DNA of 64,000 bases from NCBI GenBank assembly GCA_045536025.1, contig JAZSMT010000008.1:38523-102522 (forward strand). Reading direction: 5' to 3'. Position 1 is the stretch's first letter; each line of letters opens with the position of its first letter. The position numbers and the translations under genes are program-made. The DNA is from HGM11412 sp045536025 (lineage in GTDB: Bacteria; Bacillota; Clostridia; Christensenellales; Borkfalkiaceae). This document shows, in pieces, positions 8,113 through 16,242 of this stretch. The notes under the pieces are model-generated. The model made no database searches and was not told where the DNA came from. It saw only the letters and a list, made by a program, of their open reading frames with translations.

Positions 8113-9508
8113 AACTGCGGTAATATATGTTAGATTATCACGAGAAGATGAAGATAAAATTGATAAAAATAGAGAATCAAGAAGTATTGAAAATCAAATA
8201 AAAACATTAAATGATTTTGCTAAGGCGCAAGGTTTTAATGTTGACAATATATATTCTGATGATGGTTATAGCGGTGGGAATTTTGATCGTCCGGCATTTA
8301 GGCAAATGTTAGATGATATGCAGGCTGGAAGGTTTAATGTTATATTACTTAAGGATATATCGAGATTAGGGCGTTCTTTATATAGAGTTGGGGATTTTAT
8401 TGAAAATATTTTTCCACGATATGGAATTAGGGTTATATCAGTAAATGATAACTACGACAGTAAGTTTTACAAAGACGATATGTCCATAGTTTTAAGAAGT
8501 TTTCTAAATGATTATTATTTAAAAGAATTTAGAAAAAAGTGCAGGAAATCACGAGAACATTATGCGCAAACAAGACACTTAAATTATTATCCTAAATACG
8601 GCTATTGTTTTGACGAAAAAGGGCGTGAACATATTGATGATTATTCAGCAAATATCGTTAGAAGAATTTATACTTATATTGCTGAAAATAGTTTTTCTTG
8701 TGGCACTGTCGCAAAGATATTAAATGAAGAAGACGTTTTAACCCGTTCGGCTTATGCAACGCAAGTGCTTGGGCTTAAGGCACTACATAGACAATCCGCT
8801 GCAAAGTGGAATGCAGAAAAGGTTTGGAGCATTGCTACTGATTATGAATACTGTGGACATTCCGTTAATTGGTCAAGACATAAGAAAAGCGAAAGGATTT
8901 TGTTAAAGAATACGCATCAGGCTATTATTTCCGAGGACTTATACACATTGGTGCAATCAGAAATAGAAAGACATTCAAAAGTAAAACAAAGATTAGAACA
9001 TTTAGGCTCTTGTCTTATAGATAAACACTTAAAGAAGAATTTGTTGTTTTCTAAAAAACAGCAAATTTATTTTTTACGAGAGAAAAACAAAAAATTGTAT
9101 TCAATACCTAGGGATATAATTGAAACTGTTTTATTTTTAGAAGTTTTATCACTTGTAGAAGAGTGGATAAGTAAATACATAAAGACACAAAAAGAATTTT
9201 ATAAAAACAATTCTAAAAAATTGTTGGAAGATTTGAATTGTCAATATTTACAGTTGCTGGATTTACGTTTTGAAAACAAAATTGATGAGTTGACATTCCA
9301 AAAAAAGCAAAAATCATTATTAGACAGTATAAGAAACATTGACGAGTCAATAAAAGATGAAGTTGATTTTGGTAAAATTGAAAATTTAATTTCAAGATTA
9401 AAAAGGATTAAAAAGCACAAAAAACAAGTGATAAAAACAGTTATAAAAGTCTGTTATGTAATAGAAAAAGAAACGGATAATCTCATTTTAAAAATTGTGT
9501 TAAATTAA
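8105..9508 (+). CDS. Large serine recombinase 2, zinc ribbon absent
   Basis: 467 residues. The resolvase domain (IYVRLSRED with Ser12, SDDGYSGGNFDRP, KDISRLGRS) and recombinase domain (NYYPKYGYCFDE ... DYEYCGHSVNW) are intact. The part that should hold the zinc ribbon (CLIDKHLKKNLLFSKKQQIYFLREKNKKLY) has lost the CxxC pairs, and the C-terminal coiled coil is shorter than in recombinase 1. It begins 8 bases before the end of recombinase 1. An intact catalytic domain with a degenerate DNA-recognition part suggests a subunit of a hetero-oligomer, reminiscent of CcrA/CcrB pairs, rather than an independent integrase. Confidence 0.92.
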   Translation: MSETAVIYVRLSREDEDKIDKNRESRSIENQIKTLNDFAKAQGFNVDNIYSDDGYSGGNFDRPAFRQMLDDMQAGRFNVILLKDISRLGRSLYRVGDFIENIFPRYGIRVISVNDNYDSKFYKDDMSIVLRSFLNDYYLKEFRKKCRKSREHYAQTRHLNYYPKYGYCFDEKGREHIDDYSANIVRRIYTYIAENSFSCGTVAKILNEEDVLTRSAYATQVLGLKALHRQSAAKWNAEKVWSIATDYEYCGHSVNWSRHKKSERILLKNTHQAIISEDLYTLVQSEIERHSKVKQRLEHLGSCLIDKHLKKNLLFSKKQQIYFLREKNKKLYSIPRDIIETVLFLEVLSLVEEWISKYIKTQKEFYKNNSKKLLEDLNCQYLQLLDLRFENKIDELTFQKKQKSLLDSIRNIDESIKDEVDFGKIENLISRLKRIKKHKKQVIKTVIKVCYVIEKETDNLILKIVLN

Positions 9509-9581
9509 TATAAAAAAGATTGATATAACGAAATGAAAACGAAATTTTTTGCGTTTTGGCGAAATCAAAACGAAATTTTTG

Positions 9582-9622
9582 ATTGATAACGAAATTCAGG
9601 GCTTTTAAATTTCGTTATCAAT
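9582..9622. repeat. 15-bp perfect inverted repeat with AACGAAAT direct repeats
   Basis: ATTGATAACGAAATT (9582-9596) and its exact reverse complement (9608-9622) enclose an 11-base loop. The octamer AACGAAAT or close variants recurs several times between 9525 and 9596. No T-run follows, so this is not a simple terminator. Iterated short motifs plus a palindrome next to the recombinase genes, near the element end, suit an accessory recombinase or excisionase binding region. It could also be a nicking or replication site. Confidence 0.5.
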
Positions 9623-9679
9623 AAATATAAGCATTGACATAATTCGTCACAATATAATAAAACTTAATAAATTTATAAC

Positions 9680-9719
9680 AATCTTACAATGTATAATGTA
9701 TTGTAAGATTTTATTTTCT
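9680..9719 (+). terminator. Terminator after the recombinase pair
   Basis: AATCTTACAAT (9680-9690) pairs perfectly with ATTGTAAGATT (9700-9710), with a 9-base loop, followed by TTATTTTCT. It is the likely end of the recombinase transcript and insulates the element from the wall gene cluster. The T-tract is interrupted, so efficiency is uncertain. Confidence 0.65.
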
Positions 9720-9724
9720 AATAG

Positions 9725-9855
9725 AGTTTACGCAAGTAAAAGGAAAAACCTGTTGATAAAATTTTCTAGATAAAATAAGCGAGAAACCCCTTTATTCATA
9801 AGGTTTTTTGGATTTTATATAGCAAAGTTTACACAAGTAAGCGGTAAGAGAGGAA
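9725..9855 (+). other. Right attachment region (attR) with 15-bp direct repeat
   Basis: AGTTTACGCAAGTAA (9725-9739) recurs at 9826-9840 with one mismatch (AGTTTACACAAGTAA), 101 bases apart. The second copy runs straight into the PBP reading frame (SGK, then RGTAQ). Coding similarity to PBPs starts at about 9840, so the junction of element and host gene must lie here. The repeats may be recombinase-binding sites, or host sequence copied into the element. Between them is an imperfect hairpin with a T-run (9785-9809). Confidence 0.55.
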
Positions 9856-10055
9856 CGGCGCAAAAATATCAAAACGGTGTAATAAACCAAGGTAAATACG
9901 TTATGAGTTTTATAGGGTTTTTTCCTGCTGATAAACCCGAGTATTTGTGCTTAGTAATAGTTGACGAGCCTGTTGGTGGCACGTACGGCTCAACCGTTGC
10001 AGCACCGCTTGCAAAAGAAGTTTTCGAGGGAATAATTAGTTGTAAGGGGCTTTAA
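9822..10055 (+). pseudogene. spoVD: 3' remnant of penicillin-binding protein (SpoVD/FtsI) cut by the element
   Basis: The frame ending TAA at 10053-10055 reads SGKRGTAQKYQNGVINQGKYVMSFIGFFPADKPEYLCLVIVDEP (shown here only as landmarks SGKRGTAQ, then GKYVMSFIGFFPADKPEYL, then VIVDEP) and APLAKEVFEG. These are the standard landmarks of the class B PBP transpeptidase domain after its KTG box. The box itself reads GKRGTA instead of GKTGTA. No start codon precedes it, and a stop at 9771 closes the frame, so only the C-terminal ~71 codons are present. The fragment ends one base before murE, the position of spoVD in Bacillus and of spoVD/ftsI in Clostridia. No PASTA domain follows. The 5' part should lie at the left end of the element. 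Whether it is SpoVD or FtsI cannot be told from this fragment. Confidence 0.85.
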
Positions 10056-10056
10056 A

Positions 10057-11523
10057 ATGCTACTATCAGAGATTATTAACAAAACAAAAATCGTCGATAA
10101 AATCAATTATTATGATTACGATATAGAAGAAGTGTGCGCCGATAGTCGTGAGGTTTATAAAAGGTGTTTGTTTTTTGCGATAAAAGGCAATAATACTGAC
10201 GGTAATAAGTATATAGACGAAGCTATTGAGCGTGGCGCGGTAGCAGTAGTTACCGAAACGCCTACTAACTCAAAGATATGCCAAATAATCGTTCCTAACG
10301 CAAAAGTTGCAATGGCTGAAATGGCGCGCAACTTTTATAAGCCAAAGGGTAAAAGAGTTAAGGTTATAGGTGTAGTTGGCACTAACGGAAAAACTACCAC
10401 GACCTTTATGCTTAAGTCAATTTTAGAAAGCGCGGGATATAAAGCAGGCGTTATAGGAACGCTCGGTGCCTTTTATTTAAAAGCCGAGGTTGCGCCGGAA
10501 CTCACAACGCCAAACGCAATAGGGTTTTACGAACTGCTTTGTAATATGGCAAACGCAGGCGTCGAGTATGCGGTGGTGGAACTGTCGGCTCACGCAATTG
10601 ACCAGCAACGGCTTGGAAATTTAAAATTCGAGTGTTTAATTTTTACAAACTGCACTCAAGACCACCTTGACTATTTTAAAGATTTTGACAGTTACGAAAA
10701 TACTAAAACAAGCGTTTTTACCAAGAAAAACTGTCGTTTTGCAGTAGTTAATTCGGACGATGCCACAGGTGTAAAAATTATAAAGGAAAGCGACGCTAAA
10801 ATTTTTACCTACGGATTAGAAAACCCGTCTGACGTTTTTGCAATTAAAGTAAAAAATGGCGTTGACGGCGTATCGTTCATAATAAACGCCTTTGACGAGA
10901 TTTCTAAACTTTACTACAAATGCGCTGGAATTTTTAACGTTTATAACGCTTTGTCTGCGTCCACTTGCGCGTCAGTTCTAGGAATACCTATGAAAGCGAT
11001 AAAAGAGGGGTTAAAATCTATTAAGTGTGTATCGGGGCGTATGGAGCTCGTTGAAAGCTTTAACGGCGGTAACGTATTTATCGACTACGCGCACACGCCC
11101 GATGGACTTGAAAATTTATTAAAAACCATTAAGGAAATAACGAAAGGAAAAGTGATTTTAGTATTTGGTTGCGGTGGTAATCGGGATAAACAAAAGCGAC
11201 CTTTAATGGGCGAAATTGCAGGTAAATATGCTGATTTTAGCGTTATAACCTCTGATAATCCAAGATACGAAGAGCCTTACCAAATAATTTCTCAAATTGA
11301 AAAGGGGCTTAGGAAATACTCACTTTCATACATAACCATACAAAATCGTAAAATGGCAATCGGATATGCGTTAACTAAATTAAAAAGTGGGGATACGCTT
11401 ATCGTTGCAGGTAAAGGGGCGGAAGAGTATCAAGAAATTATGGGCATAAAAAATAGATTTTCAGATAGGGAAGAAATAAGAGATAGTATTGCAAAAATAA
11501 AATTCGGTGGAGAGCTTTTTTGA
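10057..11523 (+). CDS. murE: UDP-MurNAc-L-Ala-D-Glu:meso-diaminopimelate ligase
   Basis: 488 residues. Adds meso-diaminopimelate to UDP-MurNAc-L-Ala-D-Glu in the cytoplasm with ATP. The Mur ligase P-loop GTNGKTTTT starts at Gly108. The DNPR box at Asp400-Arg403 is the signature for diaminopimelate rather than lysine as substrate, in agreement with the ddh and dapA-dapB-lysA genes near 40 kb. The ATG lies one base after the stop of the broken PBP gene, so in the uninterrupted chromosome it would be coupled to that gene. With the element in place, its own promoter must lie in the element end or in the PBP remnant; none is obvious. It overlaps mraY by 4 bases. Confidence 0.96.
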   Translation: MLLSEIINKTKIVDKINYYDYDIEEVCADSREVYKRCLFFAIKGNNTDGNKYIDEAIERGAVAVVTETPTNSKICQIIVPNAKVAMAEMARNFYKPKGKRVKVIGVVGTNGKTTTTFMLKSILESAGYKAGVIGTLGAFYLKAEVAPELTTPNAIGFYELLCNMANAGVEYAVVELSAHAIDQQRLGNLKFECLIFTNCTQDHLDYFKDFDSYENTKTSVFTKKNCRFAVVNSDDATGVKIIKESDAKIFTYGLENPSDVFAIKVKNGVDGVSFIINAFDEISKLYYKCAGIFNVYNALSASTCASVLGIPMKAIKEGLKSIKCVSGRMELVESFNGGNVFIDYAHTPDGLENLLKTIKEITKGKVILVFGCGGNRDKQKRPLMGEIAGKYADFSVITSDNPRYEEPYQIISQIEKGLRKYSLSYITIQNRKMAIGYALTKLKSGDTLIVAGKGAEEYQEIMGIKNRFSDREEIRDSIAKIKFGGELF

Positions 11524-12503
11524 AAACTTTAATTGTAGGCTTGCTGATATCGGCAATTTTAACGATAATTACAGGTTTTTTAGTTCTTCCTTTACTTAAA
11601 AAGTTAAAAATTGGTCAACCCATTTTAAAATACGTTACCGAACATAAAAGTAAAAGCGGAACGCCGACAATGGGCGGAGTATTTTTTGTATTATCTGCAA
11701 CAGCCGTATTTTTAATATTTACAAGCGGAAGAAACCGCTTAGGCGTGCTTGCACTTGCAATTACGATAGGATTTATGGCGGTTGGGTTTATCGACGATTT
11801 TTTAAAAATCAAGCTCAATCGCAACGAGGGGTTGACGGCACTTCAAAAACTGCTTTTTCAAATAGGAATTTCGTTAATTGCATCATTTTTTGCATACGAA
11901 AGCGGTTTGGATTTTCTATATCTGCCGTTTACCGATAAAAAACTAAGTATTAGTTATTTTTCAATCCCTTTAAATGCGTTAGTGTTCGTGGCAACCGTTA
12001 ACTCGGTTAACTTAACCGATGGGCTTGACGGACTTTGCGGTTCAGTAAGCCTCGTGTTTTTTTTAGCTATGTCGGTAATTATCGTGTTGCAAATAGAAAG
12101 TTACCAAAGTTTTTATTTGATTAAAGAAGAGTATGAAAATTTATCGCTACTGTCGTCTTGTATGGCAGGCGCAATGGTAGGATACTTGCTATTTAACACC
12201 TCTAAAGCATCCGTATTTATGGGGGATACAGGCTCGCTTGCAATAGGCGGTGCAATATCTTCAATTTCAATTTTTTCAGGTAACACTTTGCTAATACCCG
12301 TTATGGGAATTTGCTACGTTTTATCTTCGCTATCGGTAATAATTCAAGTTGTCTATTATAAAAAAACTAATAAAAGGTTGTTTTTAATGGCACCACTTCA
12401 TCATCATTATCAAAAGCTTGGCTTTAGTGAAGCTAAAATAAGCTACGCCTACGCCGTAGTTACGGCGGTTATAGGCTTGGCAACAATTATAAGTTATCTA
12501 TAG
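11520..12503 (+). CDS. mraY: Phospho-MurNAc-pentapeptide transferase
   Basis: 327 residues, about ten transmembrane helices. Transfers phospho-MurNAc-pentapeptide to undecaprenyl phosphate to form lipid I on the inner membrane face. Family motifs are visible: TPTMGGVFF near the N terminus, the acidic GFIDDFLK, VNLTDGLDGL, the GDTGSLAIGG loop and MAPLHHHYQKLG. The start is TTG at 11520, overlapping the murE stop by 4 bases with GGTGGAG upstream. Co-transcribed with murE and murD. Confidence 0.96.
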   Translation: MKTLIVGLLISAILTIITGFLVLPLLKKLKIGQPILKYVTEHKSKSGTPTMGGVFFVLSATAVFLIFTSGRNRLGVLALAITIGFMAVGFIDDFLKIKLNRNEGLTALQKLLFQIGISLIASFFAYESGLDFLYLPFTDKKLSISYFSIPLNALVFVATVNSVNLTDGLDGLCGSVSLVFFLAMSVIIVLQIESYQSFYLIKEEYENLSLLSSCMAGAMVGYLLFNTSKASVFMGDTGSLAIGGAISSISIFSGNTLLIPVMGICYVLSSLSVIIQVVYYKKTNKRLFLMAPLHHHYQKLGFSEAKISYAYAVVTAVIGLATIISYL

Positions 12504-12510
12504 GAGAGTT

Positions 12511-13848
12511 ATGTATTACAAAAACACGTCTTTTTTAGTTGCAGGATTACAAAAAAGCGGACTTTCAGCAACGAAATTTTTGCTTGAACGAGGTGCTAAA
12601 GTATATATTTACGACAAGCGTAAAAGTGAACAAGTGCTAAAAAATATCGAGGCGCTTGAGTTTTTAGGCGCTAAAGTCGTAACCGATTATAAATCGGCGG
12701 TAAAGTTTATCGACGTTTTAGTAATAAGCCCGGGCGTTCCTATAGACAGCGATATTTGCATTACCTATAAAAAGGCTGATAAGAGAATTATCGGAGAACT
12801 TGAGCTTGGTGCGCTTGAGATAAAAACGCCCTTAGTTGCAGTTACTGGCACTAACGGTAAAACTACCGTTTGTTCGCTTATACATAAAGCCCTTGAGAAC
12901 GCTAATTTAAAATCAACCCTTTCAGGTAACGTTGGAACGCCAATAACTTCAATGATTAATGAAATTAATCAAAGCGATATATCAGTTGTTGAAGTCTCAA
13001 GTTACCAACTTGAAACGACGTACGCTTTTACGCCACACGTATCCGTCGTTTTAAATATCACGCCTGACCACCTTGAAAGGCATTATTCAATGGAAAATTA
13101 CACCCTAGTGAAAAGTAAGCTCGTACTACCACTTAGAGAGAGTGAATTTGCCGTTTTAAATTACGACGACGAAAGGGTTAAAGACTTTTCACGCCTAACT
13201 AAATCTAAAATTTTATGGTTTTCAGTAAAAGAGGAGGTTGATGGGGCATACCTGAACGATAACGCAGTATATTTCAAAGGCGAAAAAATCGTTGACTGCG
13301 ATAAGTTGATAATTAAAGAGCCTCACAATCTTCAGAACGTTCTAGCAACCGTTTGCGTGCTAAAGGCGGTAGGGGTTGAAAACGATGATATAGTTAAATC
13401 ACTTACGTCGTTTAAAGGCGTTAAACATCGCTTTCAAAAGGTGTGCGAAAAAGATGGCGTAACCTTTATTAACGACAGTAAATCCACCAACCCAGACAGC
13501 ACTTTAAAGGCGATAGACAGCCTTAATAAATCAGCCGTTCTTATCCTTGGCGGAAGTGAAAAGGGGCTTGATTATACCGAGCTTTTTGAAAAGATTAAAA
13601 GTTCGAAGAAAGTTACACACACGGTAATAACGGGGCAGTCGGCAGGGGCTATGCTTTCGTACGCGGTAAAGGCAGGGCTTGACGGCGTAATTATAGTAAA
13701 AGGCTTTGACGAGGCTGTAAAAACAGCTTATAAACTTTGCGGTCAAAACGATGCCGTGCTATTATCGCCTGCAACTGCAAGCTTTGACGAGTTTAAAGAT
13801 TTTGAAGAGAGGGGGGAAAGGTTTGTTAAAGTTGCTAACTCCCTCTAA
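12511..13848 (+). CDS. murD: UDP-MurNAc-L-alanine:D-glutamate ligase
   Basis: 445 residues. Cytoplasmic ATP-dependent ligase that adds D-glutamate to UDP-MurNAc-L-Ala. The P-loop TGTNGKTT begins around Gly113, with EVSSYQLE in the central domain, the NITPDHLERH loop, and INDSKSTNPDS and LSPATASFDEF in the C-terminal domain. It follows mraY by 7 bases with a GGAG ribosome site. Its last 26 bases overlap the ftsW start. Confidence 0.96.
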   Translation: MYYKNTSFLVAGLQKSGLSATKFLLERGAKVYIYDKRKSEQVLKNIEALEFLGAKVVTDYKSAVKFIDVLVISPGVPIDSDICITYKKADKRIIGELELGALEIKTPLVAVTGTNGKTTVCSLIHKALENANLKSTLSGNVGTPITSMINEINQSDISVVEVSSYQLETTYAFTPHVSVVLNITPDHLERHYSMENYTLVKSKLVLPLRESEFAVLNYDDERVKDFSRLTKSKILWFSVKEEVDGAYLNDNAVYFKGEKIVDCDKLIIKEPHNLQNVLATVCVLKAVGVENDDIVKSLTSFKGVKHRFQKVCEKDGVTFINDSKSTNPDSTLKAIDSLNKSAVLILGGSEKGLDYTELFEKIKSSKKVTHTVITGQSAGAMLSYAVKAGLDGVIIVKGFDEAVKTAYKLCGQNDAVLLSPATASFDEFKDFEERGERFVKVANSL

Positions 13849-14932
13849 AAAACGTGGGGATTTGCTAATTCCTACAATCGTATTATTACTGTCTTGTTTC
13901 GGCGTTTTGATGATATATTCGGCGTCATATTATCAAGCAAATATCCAATACAGAGATAGCTTATATTATTTTAGAAAGCAACTTATAGGGCTGATATTAG
14001 GGCTAATTTCAATGATAGCCATATCGTTTTTTGATTATAAAAAACTGCTAAAAATAAGATATCCACTACTTATTACGTCAATCGTTTTACTAGTTTTAGT
14101 ATTCACGCCGATAGGCGTTGAAAACTACGGTGCTAAAAGATGGATAGGGGTAGGAAGCATTACTATTCAACCTTCGGAAATTGCTAAGTTTTCATACGTT
14201 ATATTCGTTGCAGGTTATTTTTATAAAAACCCTGCTCGAGCAAAATCATTTAAGGGAATTTTGCCGGTGTTAGGCGTTGGTTTACTTATATGCTTGCTTA
14301 TAATGATTGAGCCTAATATGAGCATTACCGTTTGCGTTGGCGCACTTATGATTGTGCTAATGTTTAGCGCAGGTATAAAAAAGCGTTATTTGCTTTTAAT
14401 TATTATTCCCATTATAATTGCTCTTCCCGTGCTGATTATTGTCGAGCCGTATAGGCTAAAACGGCTTATGGCGTTTATAAATCCTTGGGCATCGCCTAAA
14501 GGCGAGGGATATCAACTTCTTCAGTCGCTTTACGCGCTCGGTAGTGGCGGATTGTTTGGGGTGGGGCTTTTTAATTCAAGGCAAAAATACCGATTTTTAC
14601 CCTTTGCCGAAAGTGATTTTATACTATCGGTTATAGGTGAGGAAATGGGTTTTATCGGGAGTGCAATATTGTTTTTAATAATGATGCTACTATCGTATCG
14701 CGGATATAAAACTGCAGTAAAATGCAAAAATTTTTTCGGCTTTATATTAGCTGTTGGAATAACTACGGTATTTACCGTTCAAGCTCTCGTAAACGCATTA
14801 GTGGTTACGGGCAGTATTCCTCCAACGGGATTGCCGTTGCCGTTTATAAGTTGCGGTAACACTTCGCTTATCGTGTTTATGACTGCGTTTGGAATACTTT
14901 ACAACATCTCTAAAGATACTGAAAATATATAA
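13823..14932 (+). CDS. ftsW: SEDS-family lipid II polymerase, FtsW/SpoVE type
   Basis: 369 residues from TTG at 13823, which is preceded at the right distance by AGAGGGGGG. A reading from GTG or ATG further upstream would add a basic, non-conserved tail encoded inside murD. There are about ten transmembrane helices. SEDS landmarks are present: YGAKRWIGVG, IQPSEIAKF, EPNMS, AFINPWASPKGEGYQ, the ALGSGGLFGVG loop, FAESDFILSVIGEEMG and the C-terminal PPTGLPLPFISCGNTSL. It polymerises glycan strands with a class B PBP; the natural partner is the PBP whose gene is interrupted by the element upstream. It could be the sporulation paralogue SpoVE, since spoVE occupies this place in Bacillus. Confidence 0.92.
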   Translation: MLKLLTPSKKRGDLLIPTIVLLLSCFGVLMIYSASYYQANIQYRDSLYYFRKQLIGLILGLISMIAISFFDYKKLLKIRYPLLITSIVLLVLVFTPIGVENYGAKRWIGVGSITIQPSEIAKFSYVIFVAGYFYKNPARAKSFKGILPVLGVGLLICLLIMIEPNMSITVCVGALMIVLMFSAGIKKRYLLLIIIPIIIALPVLIIVEPYRLKRLMAFINPWASPKGEGYQLLQSLYALGSGGLFGVGLFNSRQKYRFLPFAESDFILSVIGEEMGFIGSAILFLIMMLLSYRGYKTAVKCKNFFGFILAVGITTVFTVQALVNALVVTGSIPPTGLPLPFISCGNTSLIVFMTAFGILYNISKDTENI

Positions 14933-14984
14933 TTTTTAACTCTTGCGCCTCTTTGTTCATACTATGAAATAAAGGTGTAAGAAA

Positions 14985-16238
14985 ATGAATAAACTAATCG
15001 TAAAAGGAAAAAACAAGCTCTACGGAAAGGTTGAAGTAAAAAGCGCAAAAAACGCTTTACTACCGCTGATTTCAGCGTGTATATTACTCGACTTTGAAGT
15101 GGGCTTTTTAAATGTGCCTAAATTATCCGACGTCGACGTAATGCTAAATATAATAAAGTGCATGGGCGGTAAATACCGCTATGAGGGTGATACTTTATAC
15201 GTCGATTGTTCTTTGCTACATATGCCTGAAATTCCTTGTGAGGACGCTAAAAAAATAAGGGCATCAGTATTTATGCTTGGGCCGTTAATTGCGCGTTTTC
15301 ACAAAGCCTCAACAGTAAAGCCGGGTGGGTGTAATTTTGGAGATAGGCCGATAGATATGCACCTAGACGGGCTAAAAGCGCTAGGCGTTGAAATATCCGA
15401 GGGTGACTATATCTATTTAAGAACTGATAAGTTAAAAGGTAGAAAAATAGTACTGCCTTGCATTAGCGTTGGGGTTACGGAAAACCTTATGATGGCAGCC
15501 TGTTTTGCCGAGGGAGAGACTCGTATAGTGAACGCCGCAAAAGAGCCTGAGATTATTTGTTTAGCGAGCTTTTTAAACCGTTTAGGTGCAAAAATTTACG
15601 GCGCTGGAACATCCGAAATTTTAATAGTAGGAGTTAAGAAACTCAATAAAAATATAACCCATTTCAGACCTATAACAGATAGAATTGAAACGGGCACGTT
15701 TATTTTATGCGCTCTGTCGGCGGGTGGAGAAATTGAAATCGAGGGCGCTGATTTTATACATAATATCGAACTTATTAAAAAAACACATAATAACACTTGC
15801 AAAATTGTGCTTGATAGTGATAAAATATATATAAAGTCAAGTGGAGCTGGAAGTGGGCTTGGTTTTATTAAAACCGCACCGTATCCAGCCTTTCCTACCG
15901 ACCTACAATCGCTAACATTAGCATACGCCTGTTTTTTGCGAGGAACTACCGTTATTGAAGAGGGGATTTTTAAAACTCGTTTTCAGGTGGTTGACGAGCT
16001 TAAGAAGATGGGCGCGCAAATCGAGCGCTTTGGTAGTAGGGCCATAGTTACGGGCACGGTAGGTATGCACGGCGCAGAAGTTACAGCCCCCGATTTACGC
16101 GGAGGCGCGTCGTTGATACTTGCAGGGCTTAGTACGGACGGAGTTACCACCGTTCACGGGCTTGACGTTATTAAAAGGGGATACGACCGCATTGAAGAAA
16201 AGCTTAAGCTTTTAGGGGCGGACGTTAAAAAGGGATAA
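14985..16238 (+). CDS. murA: UDP-GlcNAc 1-carboxyvinyltransferase
   Basis: 417 residues. First committed step of peptidoglycan synthesis: transfer of enolpyruvate from PEP to UDP-GlcNAc. Active-site Lys/Asn occur in VKSAKNALLPL, and the PEP/fosfomycin cysteine is Cys116 in KPGGCNFGDRP. The loop LDGLKALG and the C-terminal APDLRGGASLILAGL are present. Internal duplication of the EPSP synthase fold is as expected for the family. The gene sits where many Firmicutes have murG or murB. Confidence 0.95.
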   Translation: MNKLIVKGKNKLYGKVEVKSAKNALLPLISACILLDFEVGFLNVPKLSDVDVMLNIIKCMGGKYRYEGDTLYVDCSLLHMPEIPCEDAKKIRASVFMLGPLIARFHKASTVKPGGCNFGDRPIDMHLDGLKALGVEISEGDYIYLRTDKLKGRKIVLPCISVGVTENLMMAACFAEGETRIVNAAKEPEIICLASFLNRLGAKIYGAGTSEILIVGVKKLNKNITHFRPITDRIETGTFILCALSAGGEIEIEGADFIHNIELIKKTHNNTCKIVLDSDKIYIKSSGAGSGLGFIKTAPYPAFPTDLQSLTLAYACFLRGTTVIEEGIFKTRFQVVDELKKMGAQIERFGSRAIVTGTVGMHGAEVTAPDLRGGASLILAGLSTDGVTTVHGLDVIKRGYDRIEEKLKLLGADVKKG

Positions 16239-16242
16239 AATT

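Larger units (their letters stand above)
1..9840 (+). mobile_element. Serine-recombinase integrative element, left end outside window
   Basis: Everything from base 1 to about 9,840 is visibly richer in A/T, with different codon preference, than the wall and division genes that follow. It ends with two overlapping large serine recombinases, and to their right is a penicillin-binding-protein gene that lacks its 5' part. This is the arrangement of an element integrated by a site-specific serine recombinase into a coding sequence. The cargo seen here is a defence-like four-gene cassette. The left attachment site and any other cargo lie upstream of the window, so total size and type (ICE, mobilizable island or prophage remnant) are unknown. 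No conjugation or capsid gene is visible. Confidence 0.8.

Noticed and set aside
9774..10055. PBP fragment as a functional short gene starting inside the element
   Set aside because: No usable start codon with ribosome site precedes the conserved part, and the product would lack the SxxK and SxN motifs.
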